Positions 1-27,239 of a stretch of 64,000 nucleotides of DNA are shown piece after piece. Under the pieces are notes generated by a model. The model worked only from the letters and a program-made list of their open reading frames with translations, did not search any database and was not told the origin of the DNA. Position numbers and translations under genes: made by a program. Source of the DNA: Acanthacorydalis orientalis (lineage: Eukaryota; Arthropoda; Insecta; Megaloptera; Corydalidae); the NCBI GenBank assembly GCA_034766995.1, contig CM068316.1, positions 25,414,106 through 25,478,105 of the forward strand. The letters run 5' to 3'. Every line of letters begins with the position of its first letter. The first letter of the stretch is position 1.

Positions 1-1650
1 CTTCGCGCAGCATCACTTTGTAATTAAATATTATTAAAGTTATTATTATTATTAATGTTATACATTTTTTATCATTTGACGAGATTAGTAAACATCACTA
101 GTATATTCTGAATCAATTAAAAAACACACACACGCACACAGGCGATTTGGTTGACAATTATCCGAGTTAGAGAGATTTGTATTTTGAAAAACATTGATTT
201 CGCTAAGCAAAAAATGTTTTTCCTCGAAAAATACAGTTCAGATTAAAAAGTGGTAAATGTAAGGCATGTTCGTAATAAAATATTCTACACCTTAAGATTT
301 TTCATTTTGACGCAATTTTTTACACACACACACACAGCAATATTTTGTGCACGAATTATATTTCGGGATCGGCAATTTAAGTTTTTAAAAAGCTCAGACA
401 CGAGTCTAACGTCTGCTCACAACAGTTTTATGTTTAAGACTGATCTTTATTAATTTTGTTACTGTTTATATACAATTAAATTGGTGAGTCGACACGTCTG
501 CACTTAGTGTCGTTACAAATCTCACAAGTATATATTACAATTAATTATTAGGAAAATACTAATTATCAGTTGAAGAATGTCGTCTGCATCCTGCAGGTGT
601 CAATACTTTATCAGAGGGATGTTGTCTGCATACTGTAGATGTCAATATGTTATCAGAGGATAAATGTTGTCTCCATCCTGTGGGTGTCATATAACTCACG
701 GATCAAGCGGTTATGTGTTAAGTTATTCGATGGGGACCCTTAATTAATGTGTACTAACCTATATAAAATCATTTGTCATTTTATTCAAAAACATCATTTT
801 TTAAAAATCTATTTTTGAAACATTTTCATGCAAATTTGTTTTTGTATATGTAAATACTTAGACCAATCGAAAATCTTGTCAATTCACCATTTATCTCGAT
901 TAAATCTGACAGTACAAGTTGTCTTTGCTCATAGCAATTAACGAGTCCTTTAAACATTTACTTACTATCGAATCTAAAAAGATATATTTTATTTTCATTA
1001 GTAAAATACACGGTTATAAAATTCTAACAGCGAATCTATTTAATTATTTTCATTAAAATTTAAAACTTTTTACTCATTTACTTTATTAATAGTTTCTTGA
1101 CTATTCATCAATTTAGTCTGATATTCCTGAAAACTTTTCTTACAATATCGATACTATCTGTATTTTGAGATACTGGTTTTAAATTAGAAACGATTTTAAC
1201 ATTGATTGACATTTTTTTAATAATACGCACTATAAAAAACTTTCTCTCTCTTCGTCTCTGAGAATTTATTTGACCTTTCAAATAACGACTATCCTCCAAG
1301 TACAATATATCTGCGAACAATGGAATTAATTAACGAATTTTGATATATTACTGCACGTTGTTTTTTTTTAAAAAAAAAAAAACAATTAATTAATTTACAT
1401 CACTAGAGGCGTGTTTTGACAATTCACTTTTAGTTGATTAATTAAATTAGACAACAATTGTTACTGTTTTACATTCAGACTTTTTAACGTAAACTAAATA
1501 AATAGTTACTACCAAAATGGCTCTGAACTTATTTGTCAGTATGGCTGTCGATATTATCCGTATTACTGAGAAAAAATTTTTAAAAATTTAATTCGATTCA
1601 AAACGAACGTGAAAAATGCCTATTTGAGGTTAGAACTCGGTTTTAAAAAA
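1..1650. other. AT-rich non-coding stretch
   Basis: No convincing coding region was recognised on either strand, only short CA runs near 124-140 and 321-335 and the tandem repeat at 577-692. Missing upstream exons of the gustatory receptor were looked for here and not found. Confidence 0.5.
577..692. repeat. Short tandem repeat, ~42-bp unit, about 2.7 copies
   Basis: Three successive units begin ATGTCGTCTGCATCCTG, ATGTTGTCTGCATACTG and ATGTTGTCTCCATCCTG. Each continues into a GTGTCA(A)TA motif, and the first two end in TTATCAGAGG. The third is incomplete. Confidence 0.7.
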
Positions 1651-1655
1651 AAAAG

Positions 1656-1800
1656 TTTGCAGCTTTGCAAATGCTCTAAACAGAATTGGCATTAGAGGAT
1701 ACAGAAGAATATAAAAATGTTTTAAGAATGACAGAAGAACAATTCAAAAACTGGTTTCCAAGAATAATGGACAGTGATTATACTGAGTATCATTATTTAC
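1656..1800 (+). pseudogene. PIF/Harbinger-like transposase remnant
   Basis: One plus frame reads EEYKNVLRMTEEQFKNW, which resembles the N-terminal region of PIF/Harbinger transposases, where an LRM motif precedes an F..L helix. It stops after HYLQ. A second copy of the segment occurs at 3494-3594. Too short for firm assignment. Confidence 0.4.
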
Positions 1801-2000
1801 AGTAATATCATGAAATTTATTGGAACAGTTCTCATCATTTTCATCATTGTCATCAACTTTCGAATCGCTTTCACTCTCATTACTACTAATTCTACGCGGA
1901 CGTCGCAATCTTGGTGCGAATAGTAATTCTTCATACTGTCACTGATTTCGTCACTTACCCCTAAATTACTAATCAATTGAACTAATTCCGTATCATCCAT
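1797..2000 (-). pseudogene. Acidic ORF remnant of unknown element
   Basis: It starts MDDTELVQLISNLGVSDE, and after a frame change becomes strongly acidic (NESESDSKVDDNDENDEN). The start is repeated at about 11946-11968 with stops. Such acidic N-termini occur in piggyBac and other cut-and-paste transposases, but nothing here identifies the family. Confidence 0.3.
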
Positions 2001-3420
2001 GGCGGTATATACTTTATAATATTATTAATTGGGTTAACGTAACCGCAATGGCAGAAATAGAAATGAGTTCTGAACTACCAGACGCATCTAACAAGTTACA
2101 CACAATGATATATCGCCATCGGCATTTTTCTCAAGTGTAACCAACGAAGATATATCCTTGTTCAGCACTAAAACGGTTAAATAGACTGTTGTATAATTTA
2201 TCATTTTCAAATTAATCATTCAAGTGTTTAAAGTAGGTTAGGTTAAGTTATGTTTGAGGGGGGAGGAAGTTATCTTGTCTCCCGGCACTTAGACTCGAGG
2301 TCCATTATGCCTTCCCTCGACTTGATCAAAACTACTCGGGAAGTCTCGCTTCCTTCCAGAAGCCTATCAGCCTGCCCGAGTTTATAGACCCTAGTTCGGC
2401 CGCGGTGAGGAAAAACTCCCCAAACCATCGTCGCCTTAAATTGACCCATGCCGGACATTCCGCGAGGAGGTGAATGGGGGTCTCGTTGCCTTCCCCTCCC
2501 ACACCATCTACACTTCCCGTCCGTCCTTCGGCCTTGTATATGTTCGTGGTAGCTTAGTCTCCCGTGTCCTGTGACAATTCGCACCAGGAGCCGGGAGAAG
2601 GATCTGCCACTTGTATAGATTCTCTTGGTCCAGTCCTTATTTGGGGCCTGGCCTAAGAGTACCCTGGATTGACGACAACCGTCAATCTTTAGCCACCATT
2701 CTGAGTGTTCTGACTCGACCCACTCCCGAATGGCGCCCTTGGCCCAGCATCTCGCTAGCCCTACGAAGGGCTCTGGCCCCTCCACTGCGGACCTGGCTCC
2801 TAATGAGGCCAGTCTATCCGCTATTTCTTTCCCCCGTATGCCCGTATGACCCGGTACCCACAGAAGGTGAACCTCGTTCTGGAAAGTCAACCTGCTGAGA
2901 GCTATCTTGCATTCCAAAACCAACCTTGAAGTGTGGCATGGGAAGCTAGTGCTCTCAGTGCTACCTGACTATTCGAGCAGATAGTGATAGTGTTTAAAGT
3001 AACTGCCAAAATTGAAATTAATTTCTCAACAATGCATTAATTAATGATGTAAATTATCCTATTAAAAGTTTCTATCTATTTTTATCAGACATCCAAACAT
3101 CAAATTTTAAATTCACTTATTGTTTTGAAATTAATCCAAAATAATATGCGATTTATAATTAGTTTTTTTTCACATATCTATAATTAATTTAATGTCATCA
3201 AACACAAAATTTTCATCGATTTAAATGTGTAAAATTGATTTACTTACCCTAAAAACTCGTTACTATTTTCTTATGCACAAAATATATAAGATAAATAAAT
3301 CAACGTTAGTGCGTAGAATTTATAAAATCATATTATATCGTTGTACATTTTTTTAACAGGCACTTCTTTACGATTTAAACTTTCAAAAAACAATTTTTCG
3401 AAAATCATTTCTCTTATGTA
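1870..3420. repeat. Dispersed duplication, copy I
   Basis: The stretches 1870-2235 and 3002-3420 match 11838-12640 closely, for example the TCATCCATGGCGGTATATAC block and the block TTTTCATCGATTTAAATGTG. Copy I is interrupted by the retrotransposon fragment at 2236-2989, which copy II lacks, and it ends in an (AT)n array. Copy II lies in the first mapped intron of the gustatory receptor. Confidence 0.75.
2236..2989 (-). mobile_element. 5'-truncated non-LTR retrotransposon fragment with 12-bp TSD
   Basis: Flanked by the direct repeat GTGTTTAAAGTA at 2224-2235 and 2990-3001; the homologous site at about 12189 carries a single copy (GTGTATAAAGTA). The minus-strand ORF at 2270-2923 contains the end of an RNase H domain (LLWVPGHTGIRGKEIADRLA) followed by a C..CG zinc-binding tail, as in the I/Jockey-like lineages. 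The 3' end reads CTTAACCTAACC, resembling the insect telomeric TTAGG repeat. Confidence 0.8.
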
Positions 3421-3436
3421 ATATATATATATATAT

Positions 3437-3490
<54 letters not shown>
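3421..3490. repeat. (AT)n microsatellite
   Basis: About 70 bp of TA repeat with a short CATA interruption, at the end of dispersed duplication copy I. Confidence 0.9.
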
Positions 3491-3492
<2 letters not shown>

Positions 3493-3493
3493 C

Positions 3494-3594
3494 AGTTTGC
3501 CGTTTTGCAAATGCTATAAAGAGAATTGGAATTAAAGGATACAGAAGAATATAAAAATGTTTTAAGAATGACAGAAAAACAATTCAAAAACTGT
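3494..3594 (+). pseudogene. Second PIF/Harbinger-like remnant
   Basis: Nearly identical to 1656-1755: the plus frame again reads EYKNVLRMTEKQFKN, then breaks off. It begins immediately after the (AT)n array. Confidence 0.4.
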
Positions 3595-3739
3595 CGAAAA
3601 TTAGATATAAAATATAAAAACAAATATATAGTTATGCGACAGGTACTTTCTACTTACGTCATCAAAACTCATTATTCGTGAGTTTTAAAATGTAGTGGGG
3701 AAGATCGGAAAACAGTATTTAATAACTAATATAACATTC

Positions 3740-3955
3740 TGTCTTGACACCTCTGGCCCGGTTTTGAAAATGTCCGGGCCATGCACACTACACAAAAACA
3801 CAAACACGACGCTTAACACCAACCTCACACATTACGGACAGAATCGATTATACTCCACAGAGAGGTATTGAAACACAACATACAACAGACACATTACCTG
3901 ATGTATTATGTAAAATATCTGAATATCAATAAAGTAGTTATTCTATTCTGTCTTG
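3740..3955. repeat. Short retroposon-like repeat with GC hairpin (family H)
   Basis: It begins with a hairpin, GGCCCGGTTTTGAAAATG then TCCGGGCC, followed by a CA-rich segment and a tail with AATAAAGTAG. Related units sit at 24841-25035, 30163-30360 and 57906-58080. They are probably a SINE or truncated LINE 3' ends. Confidence 0.45.
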
Positions 3956-4125
3956 ATACATGCATGATGCTTTATGAAACTGCGTAAGAATTGATATGTT
4001 ATTAATGCATTTTGAAATTGAACCTTAATATTTTACGTACTCAAAAATACCAGTAATTTTGATATGAAAATAATAACAATGAAAAATAACGTAAACAAAA
4101 TTGAAAAATGATAAAATTATATTAA

Positions 4126-6271
4126 CACATTGCGGACCAGTAGTTTTATTGCTAGCTCTGCCCAGTGGCCAGCTATGTTTTTGGTGAATGAATACAAAAA
4201 ACTTTTACATAAATTTTCAAGCCACGCTTTAAAATTAAATACCCATTGCATTTTGAAGTTATTTATCACATATTATTACAAGCTAATTTATTTTTGAAGC
4301 ATGATACTTTGTAAAAGACTCTTTTTTTCACCATTTACGAGGGTGGTCCCAGAAGTACCCGACCCAACAAAGATAACACAAAAATTTTGGAAAAAAATAT
4401 ATTTATTTTTCAACATAATCTTCTTTCAGCTCTATACACTTTTCCCGGCGATGTTCAATAAGTTCGATACCCTTTTTATAATAAGAACTGTCTTGCTGTT
4501 AAAAATACCCATTAACTGCCGACATCACTTCTTCATCGTTGGGAAATATTTGACCACTGAGCAATTTTTTCAAGTTTGGGAACAGATAATAATCCGACGG
4601 GGCTACATCTGGCGAATAGGGTGCATGAGGTAGCAATTCAAACTTTAATTCATTAATTTTGGCCATTGCAATGACGGATTTGTGAGCTGGTGCATTGTCT
4701 TGATGAAACAACACTTTCTTCTTAGCCAAATGCGGCCGTTTTTGCTTGATTTCTTCGCTCAAACGTTGCAATAAGTTCGCATAATACTCGCCTTCTTTGG
4801 AGCCGGTTCTCCCTTTTCAGTCCATCGTTTTGATTGTTCTTTTGTCTCGGGTGTGAAGTGATGGACCCATGTTTCATCCATGGTTATGAAACGGCGCAAA
4901 AATTCTGCTTTGTTGCTGTGAAATTTCGCTAAACACTCAATTGAAACATCTTCGACACTGTTTTTGCTCGAGTGTGAGCAAACGCGGCACCCATCTTGCA
5001 CACAGCCTTCTCATGTTCAAATTTTCAGATAATCTGCGATGTACCGCACTTTCTGAAATGCCTACTATGTCTGCTAGCTCGCGCACTTTCAGTCGACGAT
5101 CATCCAGTACCGCTTTGTGGATTTTCTTCACCATTTCTGGAGTCGTCACCTCATTTGGTCGACCACTGCGATGCTCGTCTTGGCAGCTCGTACGGCCTCG
5201 TTTAAACTCTGCTACCCAATATTTCACTGTTGTAAACGAAGGAGCAGACTCACCCAGAGTAGAATCCAGTTCAGATTTTATATTGGTTGGGCTGAGGCCT
5301 TTCAAATAAGAGTATTGTATCACGTAACGATGACCAATTTTCTCCATTTTCACAAATTCACTGAAAACGTTCACTATTGATGGCTGCCAAACAAATACTA
5401 AACAACGTGGCGTCCTCAAACTTGAAACATATGCTTTATAGATTATGTACTTTCTAATATAGTGATATTTTTCAAACAACTACCGCCATCTATAGGTCAG
5501 GCCGGGTACCTCTGAGACCACCCTCGTATGTGTTTAATAGTATTTTGCACCTATTTTGATTCAAATTCGACGTTTAATTTTCTTTAAACTCGAATGCAGA
5601 CATTATATAAAAATAAATACATAACATTTATAACAATTGTGTTCTACTGATCAACAAATATTGTTTTGAAAATTCCACAGTTTCACAGTCTTATTTAAAC
5701 TTTTGTTTTTCCATTCTCTTTTACGTGCCATTCTTTTCTCTTACATTTTTTAAATTACATTTTTCATGATAATTATTAATAATTCACTTTCTTTTAATAT
5801 TTCATATTTATATTTAGAAAATTAGTATTCAGGATGCCATACGTGCATGTGTTAAAAAAATAAAAAGTAAAGTAAAAGTAAGTAAATTTCTATTCTTTAT
5901 TTCCATTATACGTTCTTTTTTCTTTATCTTTCAAGATAAACATTGTCTTTTTCGTATTTCATCGCAGTAAACGGTTAAAAGTATTTATTTCTTTTTAATC
6001 ACTTATGGTTGTATTTTTTTAAAAAAGCAATGCATACAAAATGGCTATTTAAATTGAAAAGAAGTGCCTATTGGTTTCGTTCGTTACCATTTTCCAAAAA
6101 TCTTTGGTTAGAACTTGGTAGAATACATCTAAAACTGAAGCATTCTTACCTAGTTTACGTTAGTACACATGTTTAACTTATATATAAAGATTGTACGAGT
6201 CTAACTCGTGATTGATTGACAAAGTGTTTTTTGCAGTTCACGAGTCACACTCGTGATTCATGCACAAGGGG
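4126..6271. mobile_element. piggyBac-like element, copy 1, interrupted by a mariner
   Basis: The left end is TTAA (4122-4125) then CACATTGCGGACCAG, almost identical to the element at 6533-7532 over about 200 bp. The right end is degenerate (ACTCGTGATTCATGCACAAG before GGG-TTAA at 6272-6275) and aligns with the other copy's right end. A mariner is inserted at 4338-5526. Other sequence in 5527-6271 is AT-rich with no recognisable transposase. Subterminal GAGT/ACTC palindromes occur near 6198-6255. Confidence 0.65.
4338..5526 (-). mobile_element. mariner (M1), damaged copy
   Basis: The ends CGAGGGTGGTCC...GGACCACCCTCG are flanked by TA (4336-4337 and 5527-5528). The minus strand holds a mellifera-type transposase pseudogene (4403-5347) in three overlapping frames. 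The start MEKIGHRYVIQY, MDETWVHHF, HQDNAPAHKS and SPDVAPSDYY are visible. Relative to the intact element at 18319-19612 about 100 bp are missing between two GGCGA motifs, removing the segment after EPAPKKA. Confidence 0.9.
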
Positions 6272-6532
6272 TTAAATGAGCAAATTTGTACTATTGTATA
6301 TTTTGTTTTCATCAAACTGTGAATTTCTTGGTTTTCTTTCAATTATTTTTCAACAATTCGATGCAAACCTTCGACTTACCTGGTTCTTATTTGATTTTAC
6401 AATAATAGTTCATTAATAATTTCAATAATAATATAATGGTATTATGTTGGTAGGAAAATAATTGCGGTTTTTGTTTTCTGAATTCTAACCTTAATTTTTT
6501 TCAATTAAAATATTTCATTGTGTTCATTTTAA

Positions 6533-7532
6533 CACATTGCGGACCAGTAGTTTTATTGCTAGCTCTACCCAATGTCCAGCTATATTTTTGGCGAATGAAT
6601 ACAAAAAAGCTTTTACATGAATTTTCAAGCCACGCTTTAAAATTAAATACCCATTACATTTGAAGTTATTTATTAGATATTCTTACAAGCTAATATATTT
6701 TTGAAGTATAATACTTTGTAAGACACTCTGTAATATGAAGTGGATCTAAACAAAGCTGGCAAATGTAACGTGTTTCTCTTCTCTTACCATTACATTTACA
6801 TACTTTGCAAACTTTAATAGGATATTTCTTTTTGTCTGAAGATGGAATGAGCACAGGAACGTGCTGCTTCATGTTGCCTGACAATCTTTGCGGATAATCT
6901 TTCTGGGGACATCTCGTACTTCTAACATTTGATGGACCAAGGATTGCTGAATTTTGGATCTGCTGATTTATCTGATTCGGTTGAGATCCACTATGTTGCT
7001 ACAGTGAAAAGAAAATCCTTATATCTTATTCGGCTTTGTGGATTGAGCGCTTGATAAATCCCGAATGAATTAAATAGTCCATAATTAATCAAGTAAAGCA
7101 CTACTTTCTTCGTCCATTTTATTGTTTTCCTAAGAATACTACATGTTGAAAGATATTGGTCGGCCCGATCATCACCTTTCATATAGTTATTATACGGCAC
7201 ACTGGATATTGGCTTTTTTATTTCCTCTCTAGTTTGCCAATTTGTCTTTCCTGTTGCACAAGAGAATGCATCATAAATAGTTGAAATCATTCGAACTTTT
7301 CTTAATAATAGGATGTCACCCTTTCTTCGAAAGACTGTTTCGCCTCTTTTAAGTGCAGATGCTAGAGACTAATCGTTTTTAACTCCATGTGGAACGTATA
7401 ATCTCAGTGAATGTATTTTCTGTTACACTGCTCCACTCGAAACGACAACAATGCAAATACGAGAATTATCATGATTGGCCACAAGCTCTAGAACAGAAAA
7501 CACGAGAATTCTCGTGATACGTCCGCAATGTG
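6533..7532 (-). mobile_element. piggyBac-like element, copy 2, deletion derivative
   Basis: Exact TTAA duplications at 6529-6532 and 7533-7536 flank the inverted ends CACATTGCGGAC/GTCCGCAATGTG. The minus strand carries the transposase C-terminus: KKPISSVPYNNYMKGDDRAD followed by RKTIKWTKKV (6991-7290, matching the piggyBac DYN..MGGVD..D...RKT.KW region), then a Cys-rich tail CKVCKCNGKRRETRYICQLC (6690-6884). The first part of the gene is missing, so the ~1-kb element is non-autonomous. Confidence 0.85.
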
Positions 7533-7708
7533 TTAATTGTAAATTTGAACCAAATCACAACGATATTTCGATGGAAATTTCACAATTCGTGCATCGGACG
7601 TTGTTATACAAAATACATTTCTCATCGCCAGTCATCAACCGATCCCAAAAAGGCTTCCTGTTAAGGCGTCCAAGCAATGAAACTGCCGAAGAGATGTGAT
7701 CAAAGTTA

Positions 7709-8641
7709 CGAGGTCAGACAATTAAGTAATGCGACAAAATTCAAAAATCGAGTATATTTAAAAATTAAGGTACATCGCTGCGATCCCCTTCAAAGTAGTC
7801 TCCTCCCGCATCTATACACTTATTCCAGCGAGTTTTCCAGTTTTCGTAACAATTCTGGAACACTTCTTGTGGGACCTCTCCGAGTGCCCTCGTCACAGAT
7901 TCTTGGATATCTTCAACGGAGTCAAAATGTCGACCTTTGACGAATTTTTTCATATGGGGGAATAGGAAAAAGTCTCAGGGTGACATGTCCGGTGAATAGG
8001 GCGGTTGTGGTAACGTTGCGATGCCTTTAGACGCCAAAAACTGAGAGACACTGAACGCACTGTGACAGGGAGCATTGTCGTGATGCAGAACCCAAGTCTT
8101 CGCGATCTCCGGACGCACTCTGAGCACCCTTTTTCGTAATTTTTCGAGCACATTGCGGTAGAATACTTGATTTACGGTTTGTCCAGGTGGTACGAACTCT
8201 TTGTGAACCACCCCTTTGCTGTCGAAGAAGCAAATCAACATGGTTTTCACTTTGGACTTGCTCATTCTCGCCTTCTTTGGCCTTGGTGCTCCAGGGGACA
8301 GCCACTGTTGGCTTTGTCGTTTAGTTTCGGGGTCATATTGAAAGAACCAACTTTCATCACCAGTAATAACTCGATCGAGAAGAGTAGGATCACTTTCAAC
8401 CTGCTCGAGACAATCTCGCGCACCGTTGCTCTAAATTTCTCTGTTCCATTTTCGTGACATGCACTACTCGCGCGTTGTTACAAAACACTAAAGAGCTGGC
8501 GAAGAAATAATCGTACGAGGGTGGTCAAGGTCTCAATCGAGAGAGTAGGGATCTGCTATTACGGTGGCGGAGTTACAGGTTCGCAGTGTTACCACAGGCC
8601 GAGAAAAAAAATCGGTCGCATTACTTAATTGTCTGACCTCG
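7709..8641 (-). mobile_element. mariner deletion derivative, copy A
   Basis: Ends CGAGGTCAGACAATTAAG and inverse, flanked by TA at 7707-7708 and 8642-8643. The minus frames (7765-8305) carry the transposase catalytic region with frameshifts: HHDNAPCHSAF and PYSPDMSP. The helix-turn-helix half is absent, as in copies B and C. It is inserted in the old mariner at 6442-9046. Confidence 0.9.
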
Positions 8642-9160
8642 TACAACATCGTCGTCATCGTCTCACTAGGCCGGCCAAAGCGGGGTTGACCTTCGAGGTT
8701 AAAATCACCAATTCGAAATTGAGCAAACCATTTCTTCACAGTTGAAAGTGATGGTGCATGATCCAAATAAACCTCCCGAATATTTTTTGTTGCCCTGCCA
8801 ACGATTACTCCTTTCCGAAACTCGTACAACATAACGTAACAAAAGAGTATCTTTTCATTGTCCATTATCAACATTTTTCTTACACACAGATCGAATCGAA
8901 ACAAATGCGTCCGATGCTCAAATGACATCTGTGACTATCATCTTTCAATCGATATATAACATGAATACATTTCAATCACGAGCGCCTCCATGCGCCGCTC
9001 TTAACACCACCTATTGAATCATAAACGAACTTTTGCACTGACCCAATATATTTACAATGCTGAAACAGAAAATTATTATCATATAGTTTAGTTTCCAAGA
9101 GAATTCTTGCCACTGAATTTGACATATCCTGCACAAACTTATTATTATTGTTACCACATA

Positions 9161-10082
9161 CGAGGTCAGACAATTAAGTAATGCGACAAAATTCAAAAAT
9201 CGAGTATATTTAAAAATTAAGGTACATCGCTGCGATCCCCTTCAAAGTAGTCCCCTCCCGCATCTATACACTTATTCCAGCGAGTTTTCCAGTTTTCGTA
9301 ACAATTCTGGAACACTTCTTGTGGGACCTCTCCGAGTACCCTCGTCACAGATTCTTGGATATCTTCAACGGAGTCAAAATGTCGACCTTTTACGATTTTT
9401 TTCACATGGGGGAATAGGAAAAAGTCGCAGGGTGACATGTCCGGTGAATAGGGCGGTTGTGGTAACGTTGCGATGCCTTTAGACGCCAAAAACTGAGAGA
9501 CACTGAACGCACTGTGACAGGGAGCATTGTCGTGATGCAGAACCCAAGTCTTCGCGATCTCTGGACGCACTCTGAGCACCCTTTTTCGTAATTTTTCGAG
9601 CACATTGCGGTAGAATACTTGATTTACGGTTTGTCCAGGTGGTACGAACTCTTTGTGAACCACCCCTTTGCTGTCGAAGAAGCAAATCAACATGGTTTTC
9701 ACTTTGGACTTGCTCATTCTCGCCTTCTTTGACCTTGGTGCTCCAGGGGACAGCCACTGTTGGCTTTGTCGTTTAGTTTCAGGGTCATATTGAAAGAACC
9801 AACTTTCATCACCAGTAATAACTCGATCGAGAAGAGTAGGATCACTTTCAACCTGCTCGAGACAATCTTGAGCGATGTTCATTCGGTGGGCTTCGTGACA
9901 TGCACTACTCGCGCGTTGTTACAAAACACTAAGCAGCTGGCGAAGAAATGATCGTACGAGAGTGGTCAAGGTCTCAATCGAGAGAGTAGGGATCTGATAT
10001 TACGGTGGCGGAGTTACAGGTTCGCAGTGTTACCACAGGCCGAGAAAAAAAATCGGTCGCATTACTTAATTGTCTGACCTCG
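9161..10082 (-). mobile_element. mariner deletion derivative, copy B
   Basis: Same ends as copies A and C, flanked by TA at 9159-9160 and 10083-10084. It lies only about 110 bp right of the old mariner and ends 115 bp before the first mapped gustatory receptor exon. Its ORF is described separately. Confidence 0.9.
9217..9882 (-). CDS. mariner transposase, catalytic part only (copy B)
   Basis: An open frame of 221 residues from MNIAQDCLEQ to DRSDVP. It has all three catalytic acidic residues: D in VITGDESWFF, D in LHHDNAPCHS and D in SPCDFFLF. Thirty-four residues separate the last two, the mariner DD34D signature. The DNA-binding N-terminal half is missing, so it cannot be a normal transposase. 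The start inside MNIAQ is inferred, because the longer start seen in copy C is lost here by a small deletion. Confidence 0.7.
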   Translation of the reverse strand: MNIAQDCLEQVESDPTLLDRVITGDESWFFQYDPETKRQSQQWLSPGAPRSKKARMSKSKVKTMLICFFDSKGVVHKEFVPPGQTVNQVFYRNVLEKLRKRVLRVRPEIAKTWVLHHDNAPCHSAFSVSQFLASKGIATLPQPPYSPDMSPCDFFLFPHVKKIVKGRHFDSVEDIQESVTRVLGEVPQEVFQNCYENWKTRWNKCIDAGGDYFEGDRSDVP

Positions 10083-10196
10083 TAAAATCGGTAAATTTAT
10101 GCTAGACTGTCATTTATATATTTTTATTATGACTAAAGTTTACTAAAGAATAGTAGACTATTACTATTGTTATATAACGTTGATTTTATTTTTTAG

Positions 10197-26116
<15,920 letters not shown>

Positions 26117-26168
26117 AACAGAACCATGTGAATTTCCTTTAATATATCTACCTAGCATACATACATAC

Positions 26169-26171
<3 letters not shown>

Positions 26172-26212
<41 letters not shown>
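26172..26212. repeat. (AT)n microsatellite
   Basis: TA array just beyond the gustatory receptor stop. Confidence 0.85.
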
Positions 26213-26213
<1 letters not shown>

Positions 26214-26778
26214 GCTTCAAAATATCTCTTATATAATGTGGGATTTTTAGTAATTATTTTTTAATTTGTAATTGAGTATTTCCATTATCATTAAAAAATA
26301 AATTTTATTAAATATGGTTATAAAAGTGTTGATTCACTTCTCCAGTGCTTCCCAGTTTTCCCTTTTACATCATGGCATACATTGAAACTGATATTTTTTA
26401 TGTGACATAAATAAAATTGAAAGAATTTAAAGTCGCTTATACGAAGTCTGGTGAGCAAAATAATTACATTTTCCTCATGTTATGTGTGAAATATATTTTC
26501 AACTCTTGTTAATATTGAAATGTTTTATTCATTTATTGCATTCGCTAAACTTTTCATATAAAGACTTTGTTCAATATATCTATTATCAATCTGTTATTCA
26601 GTGTTAGTTTGAAGGTATAAAACATAAAAAATCTAGCAAAAGGATTTATAAAAGTGAAAATTTATTATCTAATTATTTAAAGAAGGGTATTTTAAAAGAA
26701 AAATTATTAAAAAATGAAAATATTGTACATAAGGCAAACATAAAACGCAAAACATCATGAAAAAATCGATTACTAGAT

Positions 26779-27203
26779 CAAGGGTTCTTAACCTTTTTAA
26801 TTTCAGACCTCCCACGGATGTAAACTTAAATTTCACACCTCCCATCTTTTCCGAACACAATTAATAATGGATAAATTACGTAATTGACATTCAAATTTTA
26901 TTTTAACTTGCTCAGGTACACAGAAATAGTAAAGAAAATGTTATTCTTCAGGATCATTTTTTTGTCTTTCAGCATGATTATGGAGCCACTTAAAGTCCTC
27001 GGTATCTTTTAATGAGAGACTTGTTGCTGCTTCTGATCAATGAGACCATAAATTCGGGGTATATTCTTAGACAAAGCTAGCCGCATGCCATGACTGAAAT
27101 CCAGCCGATTTCTTACCTTTGTTTTCACAGACACCAACATTGAGAATCCTGATTCACAAAGGTACGCTGTCGGAAATGAAATCAAGATTGAAAGGGCATA
27201 CAA
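26779..27203 (-). pseudogene. hAT transposase C-terminal fragment
   Basis: The minus frame 27009-27203 reads ISFPTAYLCESGFSMLVSVK, then RNRLDFSHGMRLALSKNIPR, the conserved hAT dimerisation region of ZBED5-like transposases, with a stop soon after. At 26779 CAAGGGTTCTTAACCTTTTT resembles a hAT terminal repeat. The rest of the transposase is missing. Confidence 0.75.
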
Positions 27204-27239
27204 ATGGGGATCGTGGCAGTTAATGGGTTAAGGTGCATA

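Larger units (their letters stand above)
6442..9046 (-). mobile_element. Old mariner with Hsmar1/irritans-like ends, host for two later insertions
   Basis: The left end TTATGTTGGTAGGAAAATAA (6442 on, after TA) and the right end ACTTTTGCACTGACCCAA (to 9046, before TA) resemble irritans/cecropia mariner termini. Minus-strand coding remnants are FRKGVIVGRATKNIREVY and PSLSTVKKWFAQF (8660-8930) and LMTGDEKCILYNN (7570-7700). A piggyBac (6533-7532) and a mariner derivative (7709-8641) interrupt it. Only about 670 bp of its own sequence remain, so it is also internally deleted. Confidence 0.7.

Noticed and set aside
577..692. Short-period repeats considered as a possible CRISPR array
   Set aside because: Adjacent diverging units without constant repeats and unique spacers; eukaryotic context.
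4941..5380. Plus-strand open frames over mariner M1, and minus-strand frames over M2 (18465-18871)
   Set aside because: They mirror the transposase coding strand and match no family.
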